Shown here: one piece after another, positions 55,881-64,000 of the stretch | Numbering within the stretch: the first letter of the stretch is position 1 | Layout of the letters: every line of letters begins with the position of its first letter | From: an uncultured Muribaculaceae bacterium | Lineage (GTDB): Bacteria > Bacteroidota > Bacteroidia > Bacteroidales > Muribaculaceae | Direction of reading: 5' to 3' | DNA length: 64,000 bases | Assembly: GCA_947625935.1 (NCBI GenBank) | Contig: CANQQE010000006.1 | Coordinates: 62,001-126,000, forward strand | Program-made: the position numbers and the translations under genes | The notes under the pieces: generated by a model | What the model was told of the DNA's origin: nothing | The model's database searches: none | The model's input: the letters and a program-made list of their open reading frames with translations, nothing else

Positions 55881-56744
55881 TTAAAAGTTTATGGCCCATT
55901 GCAGGCCAACTGAAGGGAAACGGTTGCGCCCGTCCTGAATTACAGCAGGGGCTACATCCATCGACAAATCTGGCGAGATGTCGAAATGAGAGAGAGATGC
56001 GTCGACATAGGCATCGACCATGGCCAGGAAATAGACCCCTATCATGCAGATGATACACAGGTCGCGGTTGCGGCGGTAAAAATCCTTGCGAGATTTAAGG
56101 GTATTGGTCAACCATGTCTTATCGAGATCTTCCTCCTTTGTTGTCGGCGGGAAGAAATCCATATAGCTTTTTGTCGACGGATCATTATCGAGTATATCGT
56201 TATATGCCCGGGTATAATCTTTGAGCATATTATTGTTCCAGTTAGTTGCGTATCCGAGACCGAGGTAGCCACCTACTATAATGGGGAGTTTCCAATAGCG
56301 GCGGTTATATATCTGCCCTAACCCCGGGAACAGCGCCGAGAGCCATACCGCACGGGTGGGATCAGGATTAAACACCACGTCACGTTCCTCCCATTCAGGC
56401 CGTTCTTTAACTACCGACGACACCGTATCAGGGACAAAAGCCTCTCGGTCCACCACCGCCACTGTGTCAACCGGGGTTATCACAACCGAATCAGAGGGAA
56501 TGACCCGCAACTCATCCTCCACCACTACCGAGGGGGAGGTCAAAGGGGCGCCAACCGGAATGGAATCGGGCAACTGAGCCTGAGGCACGGTACGCGGACC
56601 GCTATGTTTGACAGGCGAAGGGGTTAGGGTTGCTGAAAAAAGGTTAAAAGGGAACAGCAGCGTGAATATCATCACGCCGATGACGGTATTTGTCAACTGG
56701 TCGGTTATTGTAGCTGTGCTTTTTTGCCTTTTCGATTTCATCAA
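55881..56744 (-). CDS. DUF5683 membrane-associated protein
   Basis: 287 residues. An N-terminal hydrophobic helix (about 20-38, TVIGVMIFTLLFPFNLF) is followed by a Pro/Val/Asp-rich linker, then the DUF5683 core: DPTRAVWLSALFPGLGQIYN and YWKLPIIVGGYLGLGYATNW with one or two more membrane segments, and a C-terminal WAINF. Function unknown. It lies between parB and the MltD-like gene as in many Bacteroidales, hinting at a link between chromosome segregation and envelope growth (inference). Confidence 0.88.
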   Translation of the reverse strand: MMKSKRQKSTATITDQLTNTVIGVMIFTLLFPFNLFSATLTPSPVKHSGPRTVPQAQLPDSIPVGAPLTSPSVVVEDELRVIPSDSVVITPVDTVAVVDREAFVPDTVSSVVKERPEWEERDVVFNPDPTRAVWLSALFPGLGQIYNRRYWKLPIIVGGYLGLGYATNWNNNMLKDYTRAYNDILDNDPSTKSYMDFFPPTTKEEDLDKTWLTNTLKSRKDFYRRNRDLCIICMIGVYFLAMVDAYVDASLSHFDISPDLSMDVAPAVIQDGRNRFPSVGLQWAINF

Positions 56745-56810
56745 ATAATACTCTGACTACAAACGCATTACCGAGACAATCGCATTAAAATCGCCCCGAA
56801 ATGCCCGTCA

Positions 56811-57701
56811 TCAGGATTCCTCCTGATTTTTTATCGTGTCAAAGATAGTGATTAATTTGGCAAGTTCATCCTCATTCTTGAACGGAAATGTTATTTTTCC
56901 TTTACCGTTATGGTCGCATGAGAACTGTACACGCGTCTTAAACGCAGCCGACAGATGCTTTTTTAACAAATCATAATCATGATTCGCACTCTTGCCGGTG
57001 CGGCTCGGCTGCGAGCCCGTAACCTCACCGCGCTGATAAGCCTTGGCGAGTTCTTCGACCTTTCTCACCGAAAGTCCCTGCTTGACAATTTCATTATATA
57101 GTTTCAATTGCAAGGTGGGATCGTCAATCGACAATAAGGCCCGTGCATGGCCCATATCCACAAGTTTGTCGCGCAGACCGAGCTGAACCTCGGCGGGAAG
57201 TTTGAGCAAACGCAGGAAATTTGCCACTGTCGCGCGTTTTTTCCCTATACGCTCGCTCAGACGCTCCTGAGTCAGATTATATTGGTCTATCAGCTTCCTG
57301 AAAGTAAGGGCGATTTCTATGGCATTGAGATCCTCACGCTGTATGTTCTCGATGAGGGCCATCTCGGTCAGCTCGCTATCGTTGGCGGTACGGATGTAAG
57401 CCGGAACAGATTCCAGACCGGCTCTGATGGCCGCACGGTAACGGCGTTCGCCTGCTATAATCTGATAATTGTTGGGACCGGTCTTTCGCAACGACAATGG
57501 CTGTATGATGCCAAGTTCTCGAATCGATGCGGCAAGCTCGTCCAGAGCCTCCTCGTCGAATGTTCTGCGCGGTTGATCCGGATTGGGGGATATGAGCCCT
57601 ATCTCTATTTCATTTATAGCCGATGAGCCGCGGGCGGGTACGTCGTCCATTGAGATGAGCGAGTCAAGGCCGCGTCCAAGAGCGTTGCGTTTGATTGCCA
57701 T
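56811..57701 (-). CDS. parB: Chromosome partitioning protein ParB (CTPase/DNA-binding)
   Basis: 296 residues from the ATG at 57701 (MAIKRNALGRGLDSLI, the typical ParB start). The ParB/Srx domain has PNPDQPRRTFDEEALDEL and the CTP-binding IIAGERRYRAAIRAG; ALIENIQREDLNAIE precedes a helix-turn-helix (TQERLSERIGKKRATVANFL). It binds parS and spreads as a clamp, working with ParA. A further 18 codons upstream in frame are likely not translated. 50 bases after parA. Confidence 0.95.
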   Translation of the reverse strand: MAIKRNALGRGLDSLISMDDVPARGSSAINEIEIGLISPNPDQPRRTFDEEALDELAASIRELGIIQPLSLRKTGPNNYQIIAGERRYRAAIRAGLESVPAYIRTANDSELTEMALIENIQREDLNAIEIALTFRKLIDQYNLTQERLSERIGKKRATVANFLRLLKLPAEVQLGLRDKLVDMGHARALLSIDDPTLQLKLYNEIVKQGLSVRKVEELAKAYQRGEVTGSQPSRTGKSANHDYDLLKKHLSAAFKTRVQFSCDHNGKGKITFPFKNEDELAKLITIFDTIKNQEES

Positions 57702-57751
57702 AGTCTTTTTTATTTTAAGGTTAGATATGTGCGTGTGGGCATCTTGCGCCG

Positions 57752-58525
57752 TCACGCACGGTGCCGTTGCCTCGATATTATCTCTTTTGCGAGCATGACG
57801 TGGCTCGTGGCTCCGCGGCTTTCGGGGTCATACAGGAGTGCCGGCAAGCCGTGGCTCGGAGCCTCACTGAGACGTATGTTGCGCGGGATGACCGTATTGA
57901 AAACCATCTCTCCGAAATGCCCTTTAAGTTCCTCGTAGATCTGATTGGCAAGGCGTAGTCGGGCATCATACATTGTCAACAGAAACCCCTCGATTTCAAG
58001 GTCGGGATTAAGGCGCGACTTGATTATGCGTATCGTGTTGAGGAGCTTACTGATGCCCTCAAGTGCGAAATATTCGGCCTGAACGGGAATAATCACAGAA
58101 TTGGCGGCAGTCAGCGCATTGACGGTGATAAGCCCAAGCGACGGAGAGCAATCTATCAATATATAGTCATACTCCTCCGCTACCGACACAAGCAGGCGTG
58201 ACAGCACCCGTTCGCGGTCATCTTTATTGACAAGCTCAAGCTCCGCTCCGGCAAGGTCTATCCTGGAGCCTATAAGATCGAGACCGTCGACACACGTCGG
58301 CACCTGCGACCCCGCAAGTGGATAGTCATCGACAAGACATTCATATATCGACGAAGTCATCGTCCTTGGATCGATGCCATAGCCCGATGTAGCGTTGGCC
58401 TGAGGATCGGCATCAATAATCAGCACCCGTTTCCCATTGGATGCCAATGATGCGCCAAGGTTTATGGTGGTGGTCGTTTTACCTACACCACCTTTTTGGT
58501 TGGCTATTGCAATAATTTTTCCCAT
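57752..58525 (-). CDS. parA: Chromosome partitioning ATPase ParA (Soj)
   Basis: 257 residues from the ATG at 58525 (MGKIIAIANQKGGVGKTTTT, deviant Walker A with the signature lysine). VLIIDADPQANATSGYG and ILIDCSPSLGLIT are the A' and B motifs. It forms ATP-dependent gradients on the nucleoid that move ParB-parS. No plasmid replication gene is nearby, so this is the chromosomal pair. An 11-codon upstream extension in frame is not family-like. Confidence 0.95.
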   Translation of the reverse strand: MGKIIAIANQKGGVGKTTTTINLGASLASNGKRVLIIDADPQANATSGYGIDPRTMTSSIYECLVDDYPLAGSQVPTCVDGLDLIGSRIDLAGAELELVNKDDRERVLSRLLVSVAEEYDYILIDCSPSLGLITVNALTAANSVIIPVQAEYFALEGISKLLNTIRIIKSRLNPDLEIEGFLLTMYDARLRLANQIYEELKGHFGEMVFNTVIPRNIRLSEAPSHGLPALLYDPESRGATSHVMLAKEIISRQRHRA

Positions 58526-58825
58526 AGTTACTTTACAGTGAATATTTTTGCAATGCAAAGTAAATTATTTTTACCAACAGCACGGTTCACTTTTATGCCC
58601 AACTTGCGTTAATTGTTGATAACTCACACTTTTTGTTCATAACTGCAAGCATCCGGATCGGCCGAAGCTACCATTCCATACATTTGAAATCGATAATATC
58701 GAAAAACGAAGCCCCGGAAGCGTTTTATCCGCCATCCGGGGTTCATTCTCATTTTCACACTACTTATAACCTTCTAAAAACCTTATCTCACGTTCAGTGA
58801 ACAAACGATCTATGATACCCGGCAT
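58526..58825. other. Intergenic region upstream of parA
   Basis: 300 bases with no gene. It holds the start of parA with a near-consensus -7 box on the minus strand (TTACTTTG, about 58554-58561), two DnaA-box-like words (TGTTGATAA near 58614; TTGTTCATAAC near 58634), the terminator at 58700-58743 and a small palindrome GTTCA-G-TGAAC at 58792-58802. Nothing else is recognised. Confidence 0.4.
58700..58743 (-). terminator. Terminator after the duplicated-domain lipoprotein gene
   Basis: Stem TCCGGGG / CCCCGGA (58735-58741 with 58712-58718) extended by GAA/TTC outside, then CTTCGTTTTTC on the minus strand. Loop about 16 bases. Confidence 0.55.
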
Positions 58826-59596
58826 TTAGAATTGGCCTTTTTCAATTTTAATCTCACACACATCGCCCGATTTATCACCTATATAACGATACATGAAACC
58901 GCAATCGGCATCTTTAGCCAGATTGATGATAGCTTTTATATCCTTACCTCCGTGACGCATGGTTTCGAGTATGCTGGCTGCGACAGCCTCTTTGTTTTCA
59001 TTGAAATCAGAGATAATCTCGGGGTCACTCGATTCATTCATGGAGTAAGTGTATACGACGTAACCGTTTTCAACACTGAGCGAAGTGATTTTCGTGTCAG
59101 AGTCTACCCTTATGGGGCACTGAGCGGACGTGATGGCAATCTGCCCCTTAAGTTTCGTCATGGGATCGTCAGCGACCTTGCCATCCATAACCGCTTTAAT
59201 CTCATCGGGAGAGAACACGATTGTGATGTCGGCGGCTTTAGGCCCTTTGGTATAGTAATTAACTGCAAGCGAGGCTTTCTCATCGACAAGGAGTTCGCCC
59301 ATGCGCTTATCTTTGAGCAAGATGCCCGACAGCATGGGACGCATCGCTTCTTTCATCATCGCCTCATTCCCCTCCATAGCTTTAAGGTTAAATGAGCGGT
59401 TAAGCACAAGGCACTTGTAGGTCAACGTGCCGTTTTCAAAAGTCACCGACTCCATACGGCCTACTCCGGGCATTGTGACGGGGCACTTCTTGTCGGCTTG
59501 TTTGGCCACCTCCTCGAGAGCGGGAGTTGACGAGCATGATGATAATGCGGCAATCACTAACAACGCCGTGAAAAAATAACTGATTAACTTTTTCAT
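58826..59596 (-). CDS. Lipoprotein with apparent internal duplication, function unknown
   Basis: 256 residues. Lipoprotein signal with lipobox ALSSC (Cys21). The rest reads as two similar halves: KKCPVTMPGVGRMESVTFEN then GTLTYKCLVLNRSF in the first (about 37 on), and AQCPIRVDSDTKITSLSVEN then GYVVYTYSMNES in the second (about 158 on). Each is followed by a helix-rich stretch and a beta-strand ending. I do not recognise the family. It is probably anchored to the inner or outer membrane facing the periplasm. Confidence 0.75.
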   Translation of the reverse strand: MKKLISYFFTALLVIAALSSCSSTPALEEVAKQADKKCPVTMPGVGRMESVTFENGTLTYKCLVLNRSFNLKAMEGNEAMMKEAMRPMLSGILLKDKRMGELLVDEKASLAVNYYTKGPKAADITIVFSPDEIKAVMDGKVADDPMTKLKGQIAITSAQCPIRVDSDTKITSLSVENGYVVYTYSMNESSDPEIISDFNENKEAVAASILETMRHGGKDIKAIINLAKDADCGFMYRYIGDKSGDVCEIKIEKGQF

Positions 59597-59705
59597 TTGA
59601 CTAAAATGTTGATTGATGATTATTATGAATTATAGTTTTGACTTTTTAGCTCCTAATTGCCGTCATAGCATTGGCGGCATGGGAAATTCTATCGTCAATT
59701 TCAGG

Positions 59706-59713
59706 CAAAATTA
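59706..59713 (-). promoter_or_regulatory. Possible -7 element for the lipoprotein gene
   Basis: TAATTTTG on the minus strand matches TAnnTTTG, about 110 bases before the lipoprotein ATG; a small hairpin (TGCCG/CGGCA near 59660-59680) lies in between. Confidence 0.35.
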
Positions 59714-59811
59714 GCCACCTCCCCGCCATACATCCCATCGACTCAGGGGGACAACAGGGGGACAAATGCGCCTAACCACGCGCAAATTGTGGATATAACG
59801 CAACAAATGGT

Positions 59812-59819
59812 TATTTTTG
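59812..59819 (+). promoter_or_regulatory. Promoter -7 element for the regulator at 59846
   Basis: TATTTTTG matches TAnnTTTG, 26 bases before the chosen ATG. ATTG at 59786-59789 is a partial -33 match, 22 bases upstream. Confidence 0.5.
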
Positions 59820-59845
59820 CAATCAAATCTGTATTATTTATTATC

Positions 59846-61537
59846 ATGAATGTACCCCGACCCCTTCACAGACTCATCACGCTGAAAACAACCTATTTTA
59901 TTATTTACCTATTTTGTTTTCTGACGAGTTGCCGAGACGGCAACGATAGCGAAATGGCATGGAACACGGGAAATGCACGCATCGACCAACTGCTTGAACG
60001 CGCTGACTTCTACGAACACCCCGACCATGTTGATCCCGACAGCATCGACGCCTACATATCTCTTTTGCAAAAAGAGAGCGGCTGCCATGACACAAAAGCA
60101 TCGAAAGCCGCTGCCTTATGGGCAGCCTCACGCATAGCCATATATAACGACGAATATGAGGACGCATACGCTTACGACAGCACAGCATTGACTATAGCCG
60201 ATTCTTCCGCCACCCCATATCTATATTCACGCATCAAGCTCGAATTGGCCGACCTCACTCTGGAGCCGTCGGTTAGAGCGGAGAAATATTTTGAGCTTCT
60301 TCCGTTTTTCGTCGACCGGCGGGATTCCCTACGGATCGTATACATACTCTTTGACATAACTCAAGCCTACAGCCATGTCTGGGACGACTTCACTCGGCTT
60401 GAAGCACTCATCGACGCCAGAAAGTTCGTTCCCGACAGCATGAATACGATGAAAGCCACTATTGATTTTAACATTCTTAGTCTCAAGCGTGGTAAATCAG
60501 ACTCCTATGTGCAATTATTAGACAGTCTCCGACATCAGAAGCAACTCATGGAAGATGTCACCGCAATCGGTGTTTTGGCTTACACCGACCTGTATCGACT
60601 CAGAGGCGATACGACAGCTCTTGACACAGCGACATACTACTATAACAAGATGATTCAGATCAACCCATACCATCCATCAAGAATAATCTATAGCACTTAC
60701 AAGCTAAGATATTGGAGAGAGCATGGCAACCCTGATTCAACAGCAGCGTTCGCATCCCTACTCAACCAGTATCTTGGGTCTGACGTCATCTACCGAAGCG
60801 AGATACTACAAGAGTTGATTCCTTATTACAGGGATTTAGGCGACAATGCTAAAGTCGACAGTTTAAATAAATGTCTGGAGGCCGATAGCATCTCTTTAGC
60901 GGCATACAACGAAGCCACCAAGATGTCTCGCATCAAGTCGGCAAACGACATGGACCGCCTGCGAAAGACTCTGACATTGAAATCCGAAAAACGCACCAAT
61001 TGGATTGTCCTGCTATGCGTCATAGCAGTAATCGCTTTGGTAGCGACGCTAATTATAAGCCTGTTACACCGCCGACGCAGCAAGATGATGCGAGGCAAAT
61101 TAGAGAAAGAACTTCACCACGCCAACCACAAACTTGTAGCGACCTCATTGCGGGCCGTCCAAAAAGAGGAAGCCCTAAACAACGTGCTGAATGAGCTTGC
61201 CGACGGCAATGGGCATGAAACCGAAACCGACAAGGTCGCCAATGTCCAAAACCGCATACGCATAGCCCTGTCGGGAGAGGAAGACTGGGAATGTTTCGAG
61301 GCTACATTCTCGAGCGTGAGACCCGGATTTGTCGAAAACCTTATGCAACGCTTCCCTTCCCTGACGCGCAACGAACGACGCCTTTGCTGTCTGCTCAGCA
61401 TAGACCTCGACACGAAGCATATCGCGCGCATAATGATGATACAGCCCGATTCTGTAAAGAAAAGCCGACAACGCCTCAGAGCCAAGCTCGGAATGGAACG
61501 CAACGAAACCTTTGCTGATTTTTTAGCCAACATTTAG
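59846..61537 (+). CDS. Membrane-anchored TPR protein with C-terminal LuxR-type HTH (paralogue)
   Basis: 563 residues from the ATG at 59846, chosen because the promoter -7 box ends at 59819. Lipobox FLTSC (Cys29) follows a hydrophobic stretch. TPR-like helices run to about 380, then a membrane helix (WIVLLCVIAVIALVATLIIS), a coiled coil, and the helix-turn-helix (DTKHIARIMMIQPDSVKKSR). The C-terminal 70 residues align without gaps with the protein at 13281-15005. It stands alone, so its target genes cannot be guessed from operon structure. Confidence 0.83.
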   Translation: MNVPRPLHRLITLKTTYFIIYLFCFLTSCRDGNDSEMAWNTGNARIDQLLERADFYEHPDHVDPDSIDAYISLLQKESGCHDTKASKAAALWAASRIAIYNDEYEDAYAYDSTALTIADSSATPYLYSRIKLELADLTLEPSVRAEKYFELLPFFVDRRDSLRIVYILFDITQAYSHVWDDFTRLEALIDARKFVPDSMNTMKATIDFNILSLKRGKSDSYVQLLDSLRHQKQLMEDVTAIGVLAYTDLYRLRGDTTALDTATYYYNKMIQINPYHPSRIIYSTYKLRYWREHGNPDSTAAFASLLNQYLGSDVIYRSEILQELIPYYRDLGDNAKVDSLNKCLEADSISLAAYNEATKMSRIKSANDMDRLRKTLTLKSEKRTNWIVLLCVIAVIALVATLIISLLHRRRSKMMRGKLEKELHHANHKLVATSLRAVQKEEALNNVLNELADGNGHETETDKVANVQNRIRIALSGEEDWECFEATFSSVRPGFVENLMQRFPSLTRNERRLCCLLSIDLDTKHIARIMMIQPDSVKKSRQRLRAKLGMERNETFADFLANI

Positions 61538-61559
61538 GTAACGTTCTAAACATTTTGGC

Positions 61560-61567
61560 TATTTTTG
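61560..61567 (+). promoter_or_regulatory. Promoter -7 element for aroE
   Basis: TATTTTTG matches TAnnTTTG, 32 bases before the ATG at 61600. Confidence 0.5.
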
Positions 61568-61599
61568 CGTGAAATTTTTAATCCTTGATACAATTGTCA

Positions 61600-62361
61600 A
61601 TGAATCAGAGGCCCGAAAAAATATATGGACTCATTGGTTTCCCTCTCGTCCATTCTTTTTCTCAGAATTTTTTCAATAAAAAATTTGAGGCTGAGGGGAT
61701 TGATGCCCGTTACATAAACTTTGAGATTCCCGACATAGGCGACTTCATGGAGGTCATCAGCGAGAATCCCGATCTTTGCGGACTGAATGTAACAATACCT
61801 TACAAAGAGCAGGTTATCCCCTACATGGATGAGATGGACCCCGATGCAGCCAAGATTGGGGCGGTGAATGTAATAAAGTTCATCAGAGGCAAAGGCGACT
61901 CCTTGAAATTCAAGGGTTATAATTCCGACATCATCGGCTTTTGCGACTCGCTTAAACCTATGCTCAAGCCATATCACAAAAAAGCGCTCGTGCTGGGCAC
62001 AGGAGGCGCGGCCAAAGCGGTGACACAGGGGTTAATCAATCTCGGCGTGGAACCGACCTATGTCTCGCGCACGAAACGCGAAGGTGTGCTCACCTACGAC
62101 GAACTTACTCCCGAAGTGATGGCAGACCACAAAGTGATTGTCAACACAACCCCCCTCGGTATGTACCCACACACCGACGAATGCCCCGACATTCCATACT
62201 CCATGCTGACGCCCGAGCACCTTTGCTACGACCTGCTCTATAACCCCGACGTGACACTGTTCATGAAAAAGGCGCGCGAAGAAGGCGCTGAGGTCAAAAA
62301 CGGGTTAGAGATGCTCCTGTTACAAGCGTTTGCCGCCTGGAACATATGGAATGCCCGATAA
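61600..62361 (+). CDS. aroE: Shikimate dehydrogenase
   Basis: NADPH-dependent reduction of 3-dehydroshikimate in aromatic amino acid synthesis. IYGLIGFPLVHSFSQNFF (Ser pair binding shikimate), NVTIPYKEQVIPYMDEMD (catalytic Lys, Asp) and VLGTGGAAKAVTQGL (NADP site) are conserved, as are NTTPLGMYP and the C-terminal GLEMLLLQAF. 253 residues from the ATG at 61600; a further five codons upstream in frame are unlikely. The transporter gene follows after 37 bases. Confidence 0.94.
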   Translation: MNQRPEKIYGLIGFPLVHSFSQNFFNKKFEAEGIDARYINFEIPDIGDFMEVISENPDLCGLNVTIPYKEQVIPYMDEMDPDAAKIGAVNVIKFIRGKGDSLKFKGYNSDIIGFCDSLKPMLKPYHKKALVLGTGGAAKAVTQGLINLGVEPTYVSRTKREGVLTYDELTPEVMADHKVIVNTTPLGMYPHTDECPDIPYSMLTPEHLCYDLLYNPDVTLFMKKAREEGAEVKNGLEMLLLQAFAAWNIWNAR

Positions 62362-62398
62362 AATAAATTGTAACATAGTAATAATTTATATTTAACCC

Positions 62399-63352
62399 AT
62401 GGTTAAAGCAGCTAAAATTGTCTATATTCTGATTGCGGTGCTTATACTTTTCCCTTTTGACAAGATTGGTCTTGGAGCCTTGTCAATAACGCCCGCGCTC
62501 GCACTTTTCCTCGGACTGGTATTCGCCTTCATTTTTCCAATGCCATGCCCGAAATTCAACAAGAAAAGCTCTAAATATCTACTTCAGGCTTCCGTTGTCG
62601 GGCTCGGCTTCGGAATGAATGTCAACGAATCGCTCCGCTCAGGCAGCGAAGGGATGATGTTCACGGTGGTCTCGGTCATCGGCGTGATGGTCATCGGCGT
62701 GATGGCAGGCTACTGGATGCACCTGCAGCGCAAGACCGCCTATCTCATATCTTCGGGAACTGCCATATGCGGCGGTAGCGCGATTGCGGCGGTAGGCCCC
62801 GTGCTGAAAGCCAATGAGAACGAGATGGCGGTATCGCTTGGCGTGATTTTCATCCTCAACGCAGTGGCGCTGTTCATATTCCCGCCAATCGGACACTTCT
62901 TCGATATGTCGCAACAGCAATTTGGCGCATGGGCGGCTATCGCCATCCACGACACATCATCGGTTGTCGGGGCCGGCGAGGCATATGGCCCTGAGGCTCT
63001 GAAACTCGCGACCCTCATCAAACTGACGCGTGCGTTATGGATCATCCCGTTGGCATTAGCCACGATGTTCATTTTCCGCGATAAGACGAGCAAAATATCC
63101 ATTCCCTGGTTCATATTCTTATTTATCCTTGCGATGGTTGTAAACACCTATTGCGGTCTTAGCCATTCAATCAGCGACGCGCTTGTATGGATAGCGAAAA
63201 AGGGTCTGGTGTTGACACTATTCTTCATCGGAGCGAGCCTGTCGCTCAAAACAGTGAAACAAGTTGGCGTAAAACCATTGTTACTTGCAATACTGCTCTG
63301 GATTGTCATCGGCGTCAGCAGCTTCATTGTTGTCAGAGCCACTATAGCCTGA
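62399..63352 (+). CDS. YeiH-family putative sulfate/anion exporter (UPF0324)
   Basis: An inner membrane protein of 317 residues with about ten helices. SGTAICGGSAIAAVGPV and IAIHDTSSVVGAGEAYG are the family hallmarks. The family is annotated as putative sulfate exporters but the substrate is not firmly shown. It has no promoter of its own and may be co-transcribed with aroE; comEC begins 24 bases later. Confidence 0.9.
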   Translation: MVKAAKIVYILIAVLILFPFDKIGLGALSITPALALFLGLVFAFIFPMPCPKFNKKSSKYLLQASVVGLGFGMNVNESLRSGSEGMMFTVVSVIGVMVIGVMAGYWMHLQRKTAYLISSGTAICGGSAIAAVGPVLKANENEMAVSLGVIFILNAVALFIFPPIGHFFDMSQQQFGAWAAIAIHDTSSVVGAGEAYGPEALKLATLIKLTRALWIIPLALATMFIFRDKTSKISIPWFIFLFILAMVVNTYCGLSHSISDALVWIAKKGLVLTLFFIGASLSLKTVKQVGVKPLLLAILLWIVIGVSSFIVVRATIA

Positions 63353-63376
63353 CAATCCGGCAATCCACCCGCACTC

Positions 63377-64000
63377 ATGAAACCGCCTCTCTCTTACGTC
63401 CCGCTTTTGCCCGCCTCCATATCATTTGCGGCGGGCATAGTTTTGTTCCGGCACATCGAGTGGTGGTATCTCCTCATTCCTCTGGCAATGGCCATAACCG
63501 CTATCATTCTAAAATGGCGCATTGTGGCGTTGCTCCTTATGTTCCTATCATTGGGCGGAATCGACATGGCTCTGAGTATCCCGACCAAGCCTGCGACGTA
63601 TGGATACGGGCTATTCAGCGGCGTGGTCGAGGAATGGGGCGAAGGAGACAACACGCGCACCCTGCTCATAAAAATTAACTCGGTCACCGATTCCTTTGGC
63701 AATCACATTCAGTCAACCCCCTTCATCTGCCAGACGGTTACCCCGTCAATGTTGCCAACAGTCAACTACGGCGACATCGTTACATTCGAGGGACGGCTTA
63801 CTCCTCCCGATACCTCAACCGACCTGCCCGATGAGTTCGACATGGCCGACTATTACTTTTCCAAAGGCATAACCGCCTACACGTTCTTGCCCCCGGGCGA
63901 CCTCAGAATCGTTGGCATGGAAAACGGCTTGGCAATCATTCTGTCCCGTTGGCGTTCCAGACTAAGCGACATGGTGATGCAATCGCGGCTTGACGACCCC
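63377..64000 (+). CDS. comEC: ComEC/Rec2-like DNA uptake channel, N-terminal part (cut by window end)
   Basis: 208 codons open to the window end. The start MKPPLSYVPLLPASISFAAG with three hydrophobic segments up to about residue 68 is followed by a beta-rich soluble domain (about 75-175, GLFSGVVEEWGEGDNTRTLL and DIVTFEGRLTPP), the DUF4131/OB-like part of ComEC. FDMADYYFSKGITAYTFL is typical at its end. The competence channel and the C-terminal nuclease-like domain lie beyond the window. It moves single-stranded DNA across the inner membrane in transformable bacteria. Confidence 0.88.
   Translation, partial: MKPPLSYVPLLPASISFAAGIVLFRHIEWWYLLIPLAMAITAIILKWRIVALLLMFLSLGGIDMALSIPTKPATYGYGLFSGVVEEWGEGDNTRTLLIKINSVTDSFGNHIQSTPFICQTVTPSMLPTVNYGDIVTFEGRLTPPDTSTDLPDEFDMADYYFSKGITAYTFLPPGDLRIVGMENGLAIILSRWRSRLSDMVMQSRLDDP

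Noticed and set aside
58792-58802. GTTCA-G-TGAAC as a parS site near parAB
   Set aside because: Too short and unlike the conserved 16-base parS palindrome (GTTTCACGTGAAAC core); probably chance.
1-64000. CRISPR array, prophage, integrative element, toxin-antitoxin or defence island
   Set aside because: No regularly spaced direct repeats, integrase, phage structural, conjugation or restriction genes were seen anywhere in the window.

Overview
The window looks like chromosomal DNA of a gut-type Bacteroidales bacterium, most likely a Muribaculaceae relative (Muribaculum/Duncaniella-like). This is inference. It rests on many promoters of the Bacteroidetes form TTTG-N19..21-TAnnTTTG, on families typical of the phylum (UpxY antiterminator, type IX secretion plug protein, DUF5683, DUF3109, PG0541-like protein, a fused BioG-BioC, MaeB malic enzyme, lipobox-TPR-LuxR regulators), and on moderate GC. 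Nearly all genes are intact. The first gene (glycosyltransferase, minus strand) and the last (ComEC, plus strand) are cut by the window edges.

Layout. 1-5.7 kb, minus strand: a glycosyltransferase, MaeB malic enzyme, and a glf plus glycosyltransferase pair for galactofuranose. 5.8-13.1 kb, plus: threonine deaminase, then a tripartite RND efflux operon (TolC-type channel, adaptor, pump) with a small PG0541-like protein behind it. 13.1-18.3 kb: tRNA-Leu(UAG); a five-gene minus-strand operon (ung, C_GCAxxG protein, T9SS plug protein, DUF3109 protein, membrane-tethered LuxR-type regulator); tRNA-Arg(CCG). 18.3-25.1 kb: valS, a 326-bp element with 33-bp terminal inverted repeats, a patatin-like esterase, a GH13 glycosidase and prs. 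25.1-27.6 kb: a TonB-dependent receptor.

27.8-41.0 kb is a 13-gene surface polysaccharide operon. It starts with a UpxY-type antiterminator and ends with a WecA-type initiating transferase and a 44-bp perfect palindromic terminator. In between are an acyltransferase, UDP-glucose dehydrogenase, four glycosyltransferases, an EpsG/Wzy-like polymerase, a sugar aminotransferase, a HAD hydrolase, and gmd plus fcl for GDP-fucose. No flippase or export genes are seen in it. The middle of this operon is visibly richer in A and T than its surroundings.

41.1-48.5 kb: rpmH (51 aa), a murein-peptide pair (Tat-exported dipeptide epimerase and NlpC/P60 peptidase), an OmpA-type lipoprotein, an EamA transporter, a HEAT-like protein and PBP1A. 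48.6-54.1 kb: a small membrane protein, a DEDD exonuclease and the biotin operon bioA-bioF-bioGC-bioD (no bioB here). 54.2-58.5 kb: parA, parB, DUF5683 protein, MltD-like lytic transglycosylase. 58.8-64 kb: a lipoprotein that looks internally duplicated, a second lipobox-TPR-LuxR regulator paralogous to the one at 13.3 kb, aroE, a YeiH-family transporter and the start of comEC.

The strongest leads are the small terminal-inverted-repeat element at 21.1 kb with its own short ORF, the two paralogous membrane-anchored LuxR-type regulators, the polysaccharide operon with its unusual gene content, and the BioG-BioC fusion. Nothing clearly amounts to a wholly new defence or mobile system, and no CRISPR array, prophage or intact insertion sequence was seen.
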